Of a DNA stretch of 64,000 nucleotides, positions 46,451-57,499 are shown piece by piece. Each line of letters opens with the position of its first letter. The first letter of the stretch is position 1. This stretch comes from Dryomyza anilis. Taxonomy: Eukaryota > Arthropoda > Insecta > Diptera > Dryomyzidae. The DNA lies in contig OX638134.1 in assembly GCA_951804985.1 (NCBI GenBank), forward strand, positions 8,453,017 through 8,517,016. The letters are read 5' to 3'. The notes beneath the pieces are model-generated. The model searched no databases and was not told the origin of the DNA. It saw nothing but the letters and a program-made list of their open reading frames with translations. A program made the translations under genes and the position numbers.

Positions 46451-47446
46451 CCCAATAAACACAGATACGGACTGAAACGTAAAAACGGTTGTGAGAACGG
46501 GTATGCCCGTTATTGCGGTGACATTACGGCACAATATTACGTGTTAAATACAGGCCTAGCCGTAAATACGGTAGTAGATACGGATATCAATTTTAACGTA
46601 CAAAAACCGGCACCGTTCCGGCCACGTAATTACGGTACAAAAACGCCTGTTACCATAAATTCGATTGAAAATACAAAAAATCATTTTTACGTGCAAAGTA
46701 CGGCAACGTTACGTGCACGTAATTACGGCTCAGAAACGGCAGCTACCGGAAATACGACTAAAAATACGGACAAACATTTGTACGTGTAAAAAACGGTAAC
46801 TTTACGGCTTTACTTAATTTAAAGAAATATTTGTATGACTATAATGCCTGGACTTTTTATTCTTCATGATTGAAAAATATTTTTCATTTGAAATAATAAA
46901 AATATAAATAATAATTGATATATAAAATTTTCTAGTTGCAACATGTTAATCAATGGCAAAAGGTGGAATCTAAAGAATGCTGAAAACATACTTTCAGTTA
47001 TGCAAAGATAATGTATTTTTCTTCAATTATAAAATTTTGATTTAACATAAAGCCTTACATATGGCACGCATACGGGGCACTGTATTTACGTCCCGTTTTC
47101 GTGCCGTATTTACGTTCCTTTTACGTGCCTTTTATACGGACCGTTTACGTGCCGTATTTACGTTCCCTTTACTTTCCGTTTACGGGCCGTATTTACGTGC
47201 CTTTTACGTCCATTCATTGCTTTAAAGTACCGTAAAGAAGTTCCGTTTACGGCCCGTAAATACGTTCACGCATTCACGTTTTATTGCCGTACTTACGGAC
47301 CATTTCCGGAATGGGCCGTATTTTAAATTTGATTTCATATGTAAAACGTGTTGCTTTACGTTCCGTAAACGGCTGCCGTAAACGGTATTTATGCCCGTAA
47401 ATACGGAACGTATACGGCACATTTACGTGCCTTTTGGTTTATTGGG
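46451..47446. mobile_element. Unclassified element packed with TACGG/CCGTA motifs
   Basis: A 996-bp segment bounded by CCCAATAAAC (46451-46460) and GTTTATTGGG (47437-47446). About 25 copies of TACGG or its complement occur within it. The left third (46470-46800) holds mostly the TACGG sense and the right 400 bp mostly CCGTA, for example CCGTAAATACGG and GTGCCGTATTTACGT; the middle (46800-47045) has none. The left part also has a 93-bp tandem pair (CACGTAATTACGG at 46623 and 46716). Clustered subterminal motifs in inverted orientation resemble transposase-binding arrays. No transposase and no clear target duplication were found. Confidence 0.6.
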
Positions 47447-47449
47447 AAT

Positions 47450-48565
47450 GTATCATTTTGAATAGATTTATATTTTTTTGAGAAAAAAAAACACGCGAAA
47501 AACCTAGGCATATGCTACACAACGACACTTGAAACGTCTACTGAATGCATTTTTCTGCTTCTTTTCGTATTTCTTTTCAACTTCCTTTCAACTTTTTACT
47601 ACCTTAGTAAAGCCAGTCAGCCATTTTCAATACACACTACCTACCACTTTTGAATACAGCTATTTTTCGCTTTATACCATGCAGCTTTTATACCTAATTC
47701 AATCAAAGTCAAACAACGCCAAAAGATTCTTTTGCTTTTGAGAGCGAAGTGCAAGCAAAAAAAAATTAAAAAAATAAAAATATAAAACCGGCTGCTTGCA
47801 AAGTTGTGAAACTGTTGCTTTTATGTGAATAAATTGACCTTTTGGGTCAAAAGTGGAATTCTGTTTTTTGCATTATTTGCCTTTTTTCTTGCGCCACAAA
47901 CTCTTTTATATGCATCAATTTATTTGCTTTTGAGCGTCTGCTCTGTGCGCCGCCTTAAAATATGCAGCAAAAGTTTTTTGCATTTTTTCCAGTGATTTTT
48001 TATACCAACTATTTGTGCTTTTTTGTTGGCTTGTCGACGACAGGGGGTCAACATATTTTCGTGCCACATTGAGCAAGCGTCCAATTTTTTGTTTGTTTTT
48101 GCTTCGTTTATTTGACCCAAAGTTGTTTTTAAAATGTTGCAAAGTTTGGCATGCTTTTGCATCAAAAAAAACTTTTATTATATTTCACAAAGTTATTTAT
48201 AAATATATATGTATTTATGCTATAAATTGCTGAAAACTGTACAGATTTGCAAAATAATGATGCAATCAGAGTGCTATAAAAAGTAGTCTTTGAAGAAAAA
48301 TATTTCTGTACTTCAAAAATAAATGTTTAAGCTTAAGTGGTTTAAGTTTTATGCTATTTTATAATAAAGCTAATTTAAGTATTTCTCAAATTGAAATATT
48401 TAATTTGTTAAAACGTAAATGTATCAGTGTCGGCCATTTGGTGCATGAAAATTCACACTGAATGTAATTCCGACATATGTTGGATTTAATTGTAAATGAA
48501 AATTGTATTTGAAAATGTTTTTCAAATGGAAATTAATTAAAATTGAATAAAATAAAATATAATAT
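47450..48565. other. AT-rich sequence, nothing recognised
   Basis: Overlapping 70-81-codon frames at 47529-48233 show no family features. TTTTTTGC and GCAAAA runs are common, but no repeat unit was found. Confidence 0.3.
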
Positions 48566-48569
48566 AATA

Positions 48570-49309
48570 TCGTCACTATCATGTCAAAAGGAAGATTGTG
48601 TAATTTTTACATTTTTGAATGTAGTTTTAAATCAAGCCATGGCCATGTATTATGTAGTACACGTATTTCAAAAATAAAAACTACAGAAAACAAATACATA
48701 CTACATATTCTTCAATATGTAGAAAACGAATTTCTAATACATTGTGTAGTAAAATCCAGACAAATTAATACAAATGTATTAAAAAACGATCAAAATGTAG
48801 TAGCATTTTTTTCGAAACGAACCCATAAATGTAGTATAATTTACTACAGTAATTTTTTCGGTGCACAAAAGACAAAACCAAAAGGACGAAATCGAGAAAT
48901 TGAAAATGTTGTCATGCCAAAAGGGCGAATCTTCTCGTTTTTTTGCTATAACTTTTTATTGATATAATACAAAAAAGTGGTGTAAAGGCATTAATTGTAT
49001 GTTTTCAAAGCACCTATCGATCATCATCATTGTTATTTAGAAATATTTTTTTAAATTTTTAACATTTGCAAGAAAAATGTTTGGCATGAGGATATAGCCT
49101 CACAAAATCCGTATTTATTATTCAGTAAATTGTTCAAATCCAAATATATTTTATATACGTTATAATAATTGATAGATAAATAAAAATAACAGAAATAAAT
49201 TTAAATTCAAACTAAATTTTACTCATTTTTTAAGCACTTCAAACTTTAAAATTTGATTTCCCAACATTTTTAAAAATGCAAATTCGCACCTTTGGTAAGA
49301 CAGTGACGA
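48570..49309. mobile_element. TA-flanked MITE, copy 2
   Basis: Same family as 45379-46018, with TCGTCACTATCATG at the left and CCTTTGGTAAGACAGTGACG at the right, and TA outside both. They share the internal blocks CACAAAAGACAAAACCAAAA, GTCATGCCAAA, GGCGAATCTT and CACCTATCGAT. Copy 2 has an extra ~150-bp stretch (about 48640-48850) rich in TGTAGTA/TACTACA, and lacks one inner arm of copy 1. Confidence 0.8.
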
Positions 49310-50299
49310 TATATAAAATTTTTAAATTAAAAATTGAACTATAACTCGTTTTCATTTAACAAAAATTATAATAAACTTTCACTTTTCTAATATATATTGA
49401 TTTCAGAATACAATTTAACTGTGGGTGTCAGAATTGGGTACATTTACATTAAAGCCAACTTCGCAATAATTGTAGTTTTTCTCAACATTTACAAATGGTA
49501 TTCGAAAAGTCAACCAATTGCAAAATATCAGTTTAAAAAAAAACACTTTATTGTATACTGCACAAATGCTCAAAGTAAAGTAGACAATAAAAGTCCAACG
49601 ACTATAATTGTTATAAAATCTAAATTTAAAAAATTTGTTTGTTCGTTTTGCAATGAAAACCTAATAAAGAATTGAAATGTTTTTTGATTTTATTTTTTAT
49701 TATATTTTATTTCTATTGTCAAAGTAATAGCGCAGTTGCAAAGCGGAAAAAAGCAGCAGCGGAAAACGCACCGCCGAAAAAAATATTGCCGGAAAAAGTA
49801 TCGCCGGAAGTGGTGACATCAAAATAGCATAAAATAAAAATTGAAATAACTGTAATAAAGAAAATAAATTGAGAATACAATAAACTTGAAGAAATGCAAG
49901 ATAAAAAAAAGCAAGAAAATCAAAAGTGGTTGAAAAGAAAATAACTGCATTTTATTAGCAAAATAGGCTATCAAAATGACGCGCTTTTATTTGCGTTTAT
50001 TTGCACAAATACTGAAATTGTTATGGCCAAATACATTTATATTGATTTTAGAAAAATTAGGCAAATAATATATAAAAGCAATTGGTAAATTTAATCAAAA
50101 TATCTGACGAATGAATGGCAGCTAAAACTGATATTTTGCAGACATTTAAATAATCAAATTAAATACAAATTTAATAATACATAAAGAGATTTACCCAATA
50201 AAATTCCAATAACGCATCGAGACGAGAACGAGAAACGAATTAATCTTCGGAACGATTCAAATGTATGGATTCAAATGTATGGAACGATAAAGGTATGGA

Positions 50300-50640
50300 T
50301 TGCTCTAGGAATTTTTACTTCTCGTTCATAAAAAAAAAATCTTCTTCATATTCATGAAATTCATTGTTTAAAACATAATTCTTTGTATTGAAAAACAATA
50401 CAAATCATCAGTATTATGAATTCATTATCAATTTGATGAATGAGTGAAAAGGTGTTCTTCAATTTCGTATACTACTCAATGCGTATACTACGTTTCATCA
50501 TATTAATGATCAAATACATAAAACAAAAAATACATGTACATCATATTGATGAATATTGTTCACGAAATCAAATTTCAGGTATTTTTCGTTCAAATTTTTT
50601 GCCATATTTAGAGTTTTCAAGTAGTTCATGATAATAACTT
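50300..50640 (+). repeat. TTCATCATATTGATGAA family, copy 1
   Basis: This matches 62200-62510 through GTGTTCTTCAAT, TTTCATCATATTAATGA, ACATGTACATCATATTGATG, CAAATTTC and TTCTTATATAA. Many TTCAT/ATGAA motifs occur in both orientations. Both copies have a ~63-codon plus-strand frame (50440-50631 and 62283-62480) whose products share EKVFFN, MRILRF/MSRIHF and CSRNQIS/CSLNQIS. The shared frame may simply reflect common ancestry. Confidence 0.6.
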
Positions 50641-51150
50641 CTTATATAACTCATATTTCCGGACAAATGATTTTTTTAGTTTCGAGAAAAAATGTATTTT
50701 TTTTGAAAAAAAAAAAAATAATATGTCTGATAATATTTTTTTTTATAAATATGTCAATATTTATAAAAAAAAATAATATCAGACATATTATTTTTTTTTT
50801 TTTTTTTCAAAAAAAAATTGATAAATTATTTTTTCGTAATATTTTTTTTTTTCGAAAAAAAAATGGATAAGAAATTTTGAAGAAAAAAAAATTTTTATTC
50901 GAATAATTTTTTTTTTTTTTTAATAAATATTTTTTCCAATTTCTCCGATTTCTAAAAGAAAAAGTTTTTTTTAGAACAAGAAATTATGTCATAATTTTTT
51001 TTAAGAAATTTTTTTGTAAAAGATTTTTTTTATTTTCAAAACAAAAATTTTTTTTTTCAAACAATTTTTTTAATTTTTTTCTTTTTTGAAATTTTTTGTT
51101 AAAGAATATTTTTTTTCAAAATAAATTATATATGTATTTTTTTTCCAATT
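50641..51150. repeat. Poly-A/poly-T low-complexity tract with a strong hairpin
   Basis: Long alternating A and T runs. A hairpin with about 46-bp arms (50705-50750 and 50757-50803) pairs AATAATATGTCTGAT with ATCAGACATATTATT and encloses a 6-base loop TGTCAA. The equivalent A/T tract follows the other family copy at 62590-62830. Confidence 0.8.
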
Positions 51151-51162
51151 TTATTTGTGAAA

Positions 51163-51275
51163 AGTTACATTTTTAGTGAAATATTGAATTTTCGTGAAAA
51201 ATTTAATTTTTAGTGAAATGAAAATATAATTTTGAATGAAAAAGTGATAAGTTTTAAGTGAAAATTGAATTTTTG
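51163..51275 (-). repeat. 19-bp satellite fragment, minus orientation
   Basis: A few degraded units (TTTTTAGTGAAATATTGAA, AATTTTTAGTGAAA). It is the outermost member of the family in the window. Confidence 0.6.
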
Positions 51276-51279
51276 GGAT

Positions 51280-52040
51280 GAAGTGTCTTGGTATGAGTTG
51301 TCTTGGTATTAGATGGCTTGGTATGAAGTGTCTTGATATAAAGTGTCTTGTTATAAAGTGTCTTGGTATGAGGTATGAGTTGTCCATTGGTATGAGATGT
51401 TCATTGGAATGAGATGTTTTGGTATGAGTTGTCTTGGTATGAGATGTTTTGGTATGAGTTGTCTTGGTATGAGGTGTCTTGGTATGAGTTGTCTTGGTAT
51501 GAGGTGACTTGGAATGAGGTGTCTTGGTATGAGGTGTACATTGGTATGAGATGTCCATTGGTATGAGTTGTCTTGGTATGAGGTGTCTTGGTATGAGATG
51601 TCTTAGTATGAGTTGTCTTAGTATGAAGGTGTACATTAGTATAAGATGTTCATTGGTATGAGATGTCTTTGTATGAGGTGTCTTGGATGGGGTGTCTATT
51701 GGTATGAGTTGTCTTGGTATGAGTTGTCTTGGTATGAGATGTCTTAGTATGAGTTATCTTGCTATGAAGTGTTTTGATATAAAGTGTCTTGGTATGAGTT
51801 GTCCATTGGTATGAGATGTTCATTGGTATGAGATGTCTTGGTATGAGCTGTTTTGGTATGAGTTGTCCTCTGGTATGACATATCTATTGGTATGACATGT
51901 CTATTTGTATGAAGAGTCTTGGTATAAAATGTCTTTTTATGAGATGTCCAGCGGTATGAATTGTCTTGGTATGAGTTGTCTTGGTATGAGTTGTCTTGGT
52001 ATGAGTTGTCTTGGTCTGACTTGTCTTGGTATGAGATGTA
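51280..52040 (+). repeat. 15-bp satellite (TTGGTATGAGTTGTC)n
   Basis: About 50 units, with the common variants GAGATGTC, GAGGTGTC and GTCCATTGGTATGAG. A 15-bp unit without stops on the minus strand gives a Thr-Lys-His-rich artificial frame (51151-51636). Confidence 0.92.
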
Positions 52041-54155
52041 CCCGACTCGTTTTGAACGACATTTTTTATATTTTTATATAATAGTTTTATGAATTAAGTA
52101 GGACGTAATATATTTCGTAAGGCGTACTACTTAAACAAAAACTGTTCATGCAATTATGTGCTTTGTCCGTTTTAATTTCTGCTCCTCCTAATACAAATGT
52201 CAAAAAAGTAAAAAAAAAGGTCCAACCCCGAAACGAATTAAATTATTTTATTTATTCACTCACTTAAACATTTGTTCTATGTTTTACGAAGTCTTTCACC
52301 GTGCCACACTTTCAGCGCTCACATTTGTTGACAACCACAAATATGACAAACTCTGTCTTTCTCACTCGCACTCTGCAAAATTAATTTAGTATTTTATTTA
52401 AAAATGTTCATCAACATAATAAGCCTTTTTCTTGCGTACTGCTGGCAACCCTCCAAATGAATACTTAAAACTGTTCGCATTGTAAGTAATCTTTATGAAT
52501 TAAATGACAGGAAATATCATTTACTTGCACACAAACACACACAATCAGCTCGCAGTCTATCTGGCGCTCTCTTTCTAACAATTCGCGCGCGCTTTGCAAT
52601 GTCAACGTAAATTCAAAATGTTGAAAATGTGGCAAACTTCAGTTCGCAACATATTGTGCGATGCTAGTTCATTTTAGTTGTTTTTGTTTTTTGTTGGCAT
52701 ATCCTGCTGATGCTGGAGAATCCTGTGTAATACCGTTATAAGCCAGCGGTCATTAAGATTTGTTTTTTCTGCTATTCCCTTTGTTCAGTTTATTATCATT
52801 CTCATTTTGTTTGTGCAATTTTTTTGCTTTCTATTTTTTAGTTTTTGTTCTACTTTTTATTTGGTTTGCTTTTTCTACTTCTATTTTACGTTTTTATTAT
52901 TCGGTTTTTTACTTTTTATAATTTTATTTTTAAGCTTTATTGTTGCTTTTTATGTGCTGCTGACCTTGCATCCTGTGAAAATTTCAATTATTATTTGCAG
53001 CACCTTTTTTTTCGCTGAGGTTGGCAACACTGCAATTGTGCTCGTGCAAAACTGATAAAACAGGCACTTGAGCTCAAACAAAGGTTTCCATTTAACAGCC
53101 AGCTGCTGTCCTGCCCCAACATATTTTTTTTTTATGTGACATTTTATTTGGAACAGTTACTTGCTGTCTCTAGGAGGTCAGGTGACATTAATGTGCTTTA
53201 CCTCGGAACGATTATTAGCTACCTGGTTAATGAGTGTTGATTTAGATACTAGCATTTTATATACAGTCTTTGCAAATTATAATTATTATATTTTTTATTA
53301 GTGAAATTTAGAGAAAAAATTACAAGTAATTAAATTTTAATGGTGCTGACAAATAATATCTTCAGCAAGGATCAAGATTTAGGTTCGACCGTCGATGTCC
53401 GTGCTCTGTAACTTTCCCTACTAAATTCTCTTTCACATAATTATTATAAAATTTATTTGTCATATTTTTAGCCTTATTTTGAATTTAACTAAAGTATAAT
53501 TAAATTTCAACTATCGCCTGTCACAAGCAAATATTTGTTTTCCAACGAAATATTTGTCGTCCCACCTACTCGGGACGTCGTATGCGTTACATTTAATACT
53601 ACTTGAACTCGTGTTGCGCAAACTACCGATTACCCGTTGTTGAACTCGTTACAAAATTGTTACCTTGCAACGCATAATTAACCTGTTTGCCATCAACATT
53701 TACAACAAAAACAACAACGATTACGACAACGGCAGCACACAATGTGTGACCTCAGCTAATAGTGTTGTACTTGTTGTAATTATTGTTGTTGTTGTAAAGG
53801 TGTTGAACCATTGCGTTGGTTGTTGGTTCTGGCAACAATCAAAACGACCGCAGCGCAGCACAACGCAGCTCAGAATTCATTTAAGCTGCTGCTACTGCCG
53901 CTGCTTTTGCTACTTTTGCTTGCGGCGCACTTTTGTGTAAAAATGTATGCTTTCGAAACGGAAATGCACAGTGTGGCGTTGTATGTGCAAAAAAAAGAAT
54001 TTAATATGTGCTATGAATGTGTGCACCTGTCTGCTAGTGTGCACAATTGAAGATAATCCGCGTATCATTTTTTGAATCTTTTTTTTTTTTGAGTCGGAAA
54101 CTCTTTTTATAGAGGACACAGTGAAGCAAAATGCTTTTTAAATTGGTGAGTTTTT
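52041..54155. other. Unique sequence, no recognised gene
   Basis: It includes GC-richer patches at 52280-52650 and 53560-54050 with CAA/GTT triplet repeats (53700-53800). Overlapping open frames of 69-91 codons (53665-54119) show only low-complexity composition. No splice-bounded exon or RNA gene was found. Confidence 0.3.
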
Positions 54156-54159
54156 GGTA

Positions 54160-54860
54160 TGGCATGTATTTAATGTGATGGTTTTTATTATATAGTTTGG
54201 TAAGTTTTTGTTGTGAGGTTTTAGTATGGTGAGGTTTTAGTGTGGTGAGTTTTTAGTGTGGTGAGTTTTAGTGTGGCGAGTTTTTAGTGTGGTGATTTTT
54301 TAGAGTGGTGAGTTTTTAGTGTGGTGAATTTTAAGCGTGGTGAGTTAAGTGTGGTGAATTTTTAGTGTGGTGAATTTTAAGTGTGGTGAATTATAAGTAT
54401 TGTGAGTTTTTAGTTTGGTGAATTAAAAGTTTGGTGAATTATAAGTGTGGTGAATTTTAGTTTGGTGAGTTTTTAGTGTGGTAAAAATTATAAGTGTGGT
54501 GAATTATAAGTGTAGTGAATTATAAGTGTGGTGAAAGTGTAATGAATTTTTCATGTGATAAGTTTTTGTGGTATTCGTTTTTTAGTGTGGTGAAAGTTAA
54601 TCGTGTTGATTTTATTGTGATTTGTTTCTAGTATGGTGAGTTTTTAGTATGGTAATTTTTTGTGAAATGAAAAATTAATAACAATAAAGGACTAAAGCCC
54701 TTTGGAATATCGGTTCCGGTTCCAACAAAAAAAAATATATGGGTTCCGATTCTGGTTCCTAAAATAGAAACGATCTCTTTTCGGTTCTTTTCATGGTGGT
54801 TTTTAGTGTGGTGAGTCTATTGTAGTAAGTTTTTGATGTGGTGAATTTTTGTGTAAAAAA
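54160..54860 (+). repeat. ~16-bp satellite (GTGTGGTGAGTTTTTA)n, left part
   Basis: About 35 units of GTGTGGTGAATTTTTA or GTGTGGTGAGTTTTTA, with variable T runs and AATTATAA variants. The array resumes at 55456 after the LINE fragment. Similar short stretches lie in the dispersed repeat at 17520-17600 and 18040-18110. Confidence 0.9.
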
Positions 54861-54888
54861 AAAATTAAAAAAAAAAAAAAAATATATT

Positions 54889-55451
54889 TGTGTCTGGAGA
54901 TCAAACGGATAGCAACTCTTGCCAACAGGTGCTACTTTGGGCTCAGTAGGCAATTGAGAAGCAGAGCCCTCTCTCGCCGGACGAAAATAACGCTCTACAA
55001 GTCACTCATCATGCCCGTCCTACTTTATGGTGCAGAAACATGCACGCTGGCCTCCACCGATGAGAGAGTACTGGGAGCGTTCGAGAGAAAGATTCACCGT
55101 AAAATCTTTGGCCCTATCTGCTTTGCTAACGAGTATCGAATCAGGATGAACCACGAGCTGTATGAGTTATTCGACGACATTGACATAGTCAAGCGCATCA
55201 AGATCCAGCGGCTTCGCTGGCTAGGTCATGTAGAACGAATGGATGAAAACACTCCAGCCAAGAAGGTGCTTGAATCGTAACTCGAAGGTGGACAGCGTAG
55301 AAGAGGGCGTCCAAATCTGCGTTGGAAAGACCAAGTTGAGGACAACCTGGCAACGCTTGGTATTTCTAACTGGTGCCAGCGCGCGCAGATCCGACTGGCG
55401 CGGCTTCATCTCAGCGGCCAAAACCGACCCACGGTTGTAAGGGCCATTTAA
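54889..55451 (+). pseudogene. LINE reverse transcriptase, C-terminal fragment
   Basis: The reading frame from 54889 gives the end of a non-LTR retrotransposon reverse transcriptase. It includes LEIKRIATLANRCYFG, LYKSLIMPVLLYGAET, FERKIHRKIFGPICF and IQRLRWLGHVERM. An in-frame TAA at 55278-55280 interrupts it, and the same frame resumes with EGGQRRRGRPNLRWKDQVED and ends at a TAA at 55449-55451. The palm and catalytic motifs of the polymerase, and everything upstream, are missing. The clade cannot be set from this part. An A-rich run (54855-54886) precedes it. The 12-bp string GAATTTTTGTGT occurs just outside both ends (54843-54854 and 55456-55467), like a target duplication within the GTGTGGTGAG array. 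Confidence 0.9.
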
Positions 55452-55455
55452 GTAA

Positions 55456-55580
55456 GAATTTTTGTGTGGTGAATTTTTAGTCTGGTGGGTTTTTAGTTTT
55501 GTGAGTTTTTAGTCTGGTGAGTTTTAGTATGGTATGTTTTTGATGTGGTAAATTTTATGTCTGGTAATTTTTAGTGAAAT
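55456..55580 (+). repeat. ~16-bp satellite, right part
   Basis: Continuation of the GTGTGGTGAATTTTTA array after the LINE fragment; only about eight units, the last ones degenerate. Confidence 0.85.
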
Positions 55581-56485
55581 GAATCAAAAATCAATAATTT
55601 GAGAATTTTTGAAATTTTCACTACGGGTAATTATCATGTAGAGTTTTATTGTGGTACGTGGTAATTGCTTTTGGTATAGGCAGTTTTTCTGATTGCTTTT
55701 ATTGTGAAGAGATTCTTTTTGTGTATGTTGTATGTTTCAGTATATTGAATTTTTTTTAGATAAGGTTTTTAGATGAGTGTGATGAATTTTAAATGTGGAT
55801 ATCTCTTTGGAGTATTAAATTATAGAATGGAGAGTTTAAGGGACAGATTTTCAGTAGTTTAAACTCAGTTTAAACTTTTCCACATATTTCAAAAGTCTAT
55901 AGTTAATAATCAAAATGGAATAATATCTTTAAATTTAAAGGAAAGATAGACAATTTGTAATCAAATAAAAATATATTTTAATTATGTCTAAAATGTTGAT
56001 TATAAACGAAATTAAACCTAGTTTAAACTACGTTTAATTTGAAAATGTGTTTGAAAAACTGGACCTTAGAATGAGGAATTTTTACAATTGTATTTTTAGG
56101 AAATACTAAGATGATAAGGTGGTTTTTACATTTGGTTGGAAAAATACAATTGAAAACATTTTTAATTTAATTTTTCTCTAGATAATTATTAAGGTTGAGT
56201 TTATCAGTAAGATTTTCAAATTAAACTTAGTTTAAAGTAGATGTCATTTTGTCTATTGTTAGCATATCACAGATATTTAAAATGTCATATTTACTGATAA
56301 TTAATTGTCTTTCTATCTGTAAAATAAAACGACATAAAGAACTATAGCCGTCTTAGAAATGTGAAAAGTTTAAACTAATTTTAAATATGCAGTAAAAAAA
56401 ATGAAGATGAACTAACATTGCATAAGAATAAAAAGAAAACATTAAAGACTTACCATAAATTATCATGATATATTTTTCACGAATT
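55581..56485. other. AT-rich sequence with AGTTTAAACT motifs
   Basis: AGTTTAAACT and relatives occur at about 55856, 56018 and 56222, in symmetric settings that hint at an old MITE. The boundaries cannot be fixed and no gene is recognised. Confidence 0.3.
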
Positions 56486-56489
56486 TGAG

Positions 56490-57060
56490 GCATGTTTTTC
56501 ACAAATATCAGCACTTTTACCGAACGAAACGACACTTTTTCTACCGACACTTTTGACACGAACCGTTTTTCACGAATATCAGACACGTTTGTCATCATGA
56601 ATATAAGAACGAATCGACACGTTTCACCGACATTTTTAATAACGACACGAAACGACACTTTTAATACCGACACGAACCGAAACACTTATTGGCTTTATTT
56701 CTGTACAAATTGAGCACATATTTGCATATTTAACAAATGGCCATATTTTCTACACAAAACGACACTTTTAATATCGACGCAAACACTTTTAACGTTTTTT
56801 ACGAATATGAAATAGGTTATTCATCATGAATATAAGTACGAATCGACACTTTTCACCGATATGTTTAAAACCGAAACACTTTCAACGTTTTTCACGAATA
56901 TGAGACAGGTTTTTTATCACGAACTTTTCATCGACATTTTCAATAACGACACGAAACGACACTTTTGTGACACGAACCGAACCGAAACGAAACACTTTCT
57001 AATTGGCTTTATTTCTGTATAAATTGACATATATTTGCAAATGGCCATATTTTTTTTGTT
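56490..57060 (+). repeat. ACGACACGAAACGACACTTTT repeats with a ~310-bp duplication
   Basis: Units built on CGACACTTTTAATACCGACA and CACGAACCGAAAC recur. Longer copies are marked by ATTGGCTTTATTTCTGTA at 56688 and 57001 (313 bp apart) and by CATGAATATAAG followed by ACGAATCGACAC at 56595 and 56825. The overlapping antisense open frames are repeat-derived. Confidence 0.75.
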
Positions 57061-57499
57061 TTGCTGATATTTAGGTAATTTAAAAGTTATAGATGAGAAA
57101 AAATCAGCCTTTTTCTACATCTGTAAATAATAAAAATGAAAAAATGAATATGAATTCTGATGTAAACGCACTATAATAAATGAATCATTAAAATGAGACC
57201 TAATGAGAATAATATAAGCTTGAAATAACAAACAAAAATGATGTATAAAAATGTGTTTGATGTGCTGTATCTAATATGAGTAAAATAATAAAATAATAAT
57301 CGTTGCAGAAATTGTCGAATGTAATTTTTTTAAATATTATGAAGCGATTTAAAACGTGCTATAATTTGTGCTTTAAATTGTATGAATTGTACTTACCATA
57401 AATAAAAACAATTTTATTTTTGGTTGGTTTTTTATTTCAAATATAATAATGCTAATATTACTAAATAAACCACATTGTCGTAGTTAGTACCTATTATAA

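Noticed and set aside
51151..51636. 161-codon minus-strand Thr-Lys-His-rich frame
   Set aside because: It is the translation of the 15-bp satellite and a degraded 19-bp satellite piece; no independent coding evidence.
56353..56713. Overlapping antisense frames of 73 and 110 codons
   Set aside because: They lie in the CGACACTTTT repeat region and reflect it.
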